Source: Oppiella nova (Eukaryota; Arthropoda; Arachnida; Sarcoptiformes; Oppiidae). From it: a DNA stretch of 20,721 bases. The position numbers were made by a program, and so were the translations under genes. Each line of letters starts with the position of its first letter. The stretch's first letter is position 1. Below, in pieces: positions 18,995 through 20,721 of the stretch. The DNA is taken from NCBI GenBank assembly GCA_905397405.1, contig CAJPVJ010000755.1, positions 1-20,721 on the forward strand. The letters run 5' to 3'. The notes under the pieces are model-generated. The model worked only from the letters and a program-made list of their open reading frames with translations, did no database searches and was not told where the DNA came from.

Positions 18995-20271
18995 ATTAAT
19001 TTATACTGTAATTTTTATTAAAATACAGTGTATAAAACGTTGTTAAAATAAATATGCATGCTTAATAAAAATATAACTACTTTTATATATTATACTGCAA
19101 AATGCATAATTTACTTTTATGTTGTGGAAATAAAATATTTTAATGTATATTTATTTTATGATTACTTGTATAAGACTAAAATATAATATAATTTTTATTC
19201 CTGGTAAAAATCCTAGTTATAATAGTAAAAATATAATAGTAAAAATGATATTTATATGCAAATATTTATGTTTTATTTGTTTAATAATTTATCAACGCTC
19301 CCCAAAATAAATAATATAATAAAATAATATTTTAAAATATTAATAAAAAGTCACTTTAATGCATATTAATCTGTTAGTGACAGTGAATTTCACTCATTTT
19401 ATCAGTTGTTTGTGTGTTTTGACTGTAAAGTAGGCGTTCATATCAAATACCATATGATAGTATGTCTTAAACATTAAATTAATGATAAGGGGAACAGCTT
19501 TTTGTTTAAAATAGTTTTGTACTACAGTTTACACAAGTTAGCCATGCAATTAATATTAATTAGCATGCATTTAAAAGTAAATATAATTTTAATTTTTCTT
19601 GGTAATAATAATTTTACCAAAAATTTCAGAATTTATTTACCAAGGTTTTGTGTAAAATTATTAATTTTACTAAACTATTAAAAATATTATAAATAATAAA
19701 ATTTCCGAAAACTTATTAAATTATTATTTTTATTATATATGATTGCAGTCGTGAAACAAGATATAGACAACAATATTTATGTTCAGTACAAAGGTAACTA
19801 AACTAACCAAGTCGACTTTTATTCAATAAATTTTTATTAATTTTATATTATAATAAATAATATGACTAATAAACTTGAATTTATAATTTTAACATAACAT
19901 AAGTAATACAGTAATATAAAAATTTAATGTTTAAATTAATGTAATTTCGTATGAAACAGTGTTTAAGTTACGAACTACCTTGCTGCTTCCATGAAAATAT
20001 TTATAAATCTCTTATATAAATAATAGATATTTCTTTGAAATTATATGATATTTAATACCCGGGCGATATGACTAACACTTCACAAGTTTATGATGATTGG
20101 TGTGCAATAATCAGACAATTTTTTCATAACCTTATTATGCATTCATATCTGTATTTATAATATTGTGTGCAATAACTGAGACTTTTAATTATAAATATAA
20201 TAATTATTTAAACAAATGTACGTTTTGTAATAAAACGCACTTTTCATCATAAAAGTAGTTAGTACACCAAA
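18995..20271. other. AT-rich intergenic region
   Basis: About 1.28 kb of very AT-rich DNA upstream of the next gene, with the poly(A) signal near its left end. A short open stretch at 19740-19800 and a 30-codon frame at 20068-20160 were considered and not accepted as genes. No RNA gene or clear repeat seen. Confidence 0.5.
19047..19052 (+). promoter_or_regulatory. Polyadenylation signal AATAAA
   Basis: First canonical signal after the TAA at 18992-18994, 52 nt downstream. Confidence 0.35.
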
Positions 20272-20539
20272 ATGGACCCGGTACTAATCATAGACATCGT
20301 GGAGGTGCCCGATAGCGACAAATGCCAGTACGTGCTCAATAGACTGGGCCTGGATGACATACTGGTCAAAGTGGGGGACAGGCGTGTGGCCCTGGTGTTT
20401 GGCGTGAGTAAGCAGGGTGAAGGGAACTCATTCATGATGAACAAGATTGGCCGCCATATTACTAATAGCAAAAAATATGGCGTCGCTCCCGATGGGGACG
20501 ACATGGAGATTATCGCCGACCCCACAGAACCCTTGTTTG
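20272..20539 (+). CDS. Atlastin-like gene, first exon (partial), altered P-loop
   Basis: ATG at 20272 in a good context (ACCAAAATGG) opens 89 codons ending at the donor TTTG|GTATTT, phase 1; the rest lies beyond the window. PVLIIDIVEV and YVLNRLGLDDILVKVGDRRVALVFGV align by eye with the start of the atlastin GTPase domain (PVQIV, ALNRIL, EVVAVSVAG). The P-loop reads GVSKQGEGNSF: the essential Lys is Asn52, the loop is two residues longer than in atlastin, and the ending EGNSF mirrors EGNTF of the large gene. The exon ends at EPLFG, the point where atlastins have EPLTG before switch I. GTP binding is doubtful. Whether helical and Hsp70-like domains follow cannot be seen. Confidence 0.75.
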
Positions 20540-20721
20540 GTATTTAAATTAAAATTATTATTTGCTATATTTATTTCATATAATTACAGTATTATAGTTT
20601 TATTTAAATTAATTTTTATTTATATTTTTTATAATTTAAAAAATTCCCTGTTTATGTATCTAGATAATTTATCATTTTAATATTGTTAGTAAATAATACG
20701 GTAATAATAATAATATTTACA
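20540..20721 (+). other. Start of first intron of the 20272 gene
   Basis: AT-rich sequence after the GTATTT donor, with no acceptor followed by a convincing atlastin-like frame before the window ends. Confidence 0.5.

Noticed and set aside
19740-19800. Small exon-like stretch (VVKQDIDNNIYVQYK) between GATTGCAG and GTAACT
   Set aside because: Too short, no partner exon in phase, and chance open stretches are common in this AT-rich DNA.
20068-20160. 30-codon ATG frame
   Set aside because: Short, low-complexity AT-rich composition, no similarity I can name and no poly(A) signal close by.
1-20721. tRNA, rRNA, CRISPR or bacterial operon signals
   Set aside because: No T-loop GTTCRANNC block with matching stems, no spaced repeats, and all good genes have spliceosomal introns.

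Overview
The window is nuclear DNA of a small-genome eukaryote, most likely an arthropod. Exons are separated by short GT-AG introns (58, 62, 68, 72, 81 and 278 nt fit well). Stops are followed by AATAAA signals, intergenic DNA is very AT-rich, and there is no bacterial gene spacing. A mite is my best guess from the gene mix (atlastin-like, CLCA-like and Hsp70-like expansions), but nothing in the sequence proves it.

Layout. Bases 1-763 hold protein-kinase debris: a rearranged eIF2alpha-kinase-like relic on the minus strand and a 108-aa plus-strand frame with a kinase-tail-like start and a C-terminal membrane segment. Bases 1160-5090 hold scattered Hsp70 parts and a possible MITE: a detached lid fragment (minus), an intact substrate-binding beta-domain exon with no ATPase domain and no lid (2507-2941), and a 99% identical truncated copy of its end (4843-5086). 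Between the last two lies a new three-exon gene of 105 codons (3918-4374). Bases 5389-7184 (minus) are a three-exon, 551-aa gene joining a CLCA-type von Willebrand A domain to an Hsp70-lid-like tail.

The centrepiece is 8380-15919, a three-exon gene whose exons join in phase into one 2399-aa protein. It consists of an atlastin/GBP-like GTPase fold, an acidic linker, a long helical region, an Hsp70-like unit, a second helical region and a second Hsp70-like unit ending in a lid. Every nucleotide-binding signature I can place is altered (P-loop Lys to Asn, DxxG, RD, Hsp70 DLGTT and GGGT), yet 2399 codons stay open. This suggests a conserved pseudo-enzyme scaffold. At the right edge (20272-20539) starts a second atlastin-like gene with the same P-loop change at almost the same distance from its start codon.

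A pogo/Tigger-like transposon (16173-18260) with perfect 36-bp inverted repeats and a frameshifted transposase separates the large gene from a small helical gene interrupted by an in-frame TGA (18485-18994). Taken together, the window looks like a locus where atlastin-like and Hsp70-like domains have been duplicated, detached and recombined into new proteins. The functional meaning is inference.
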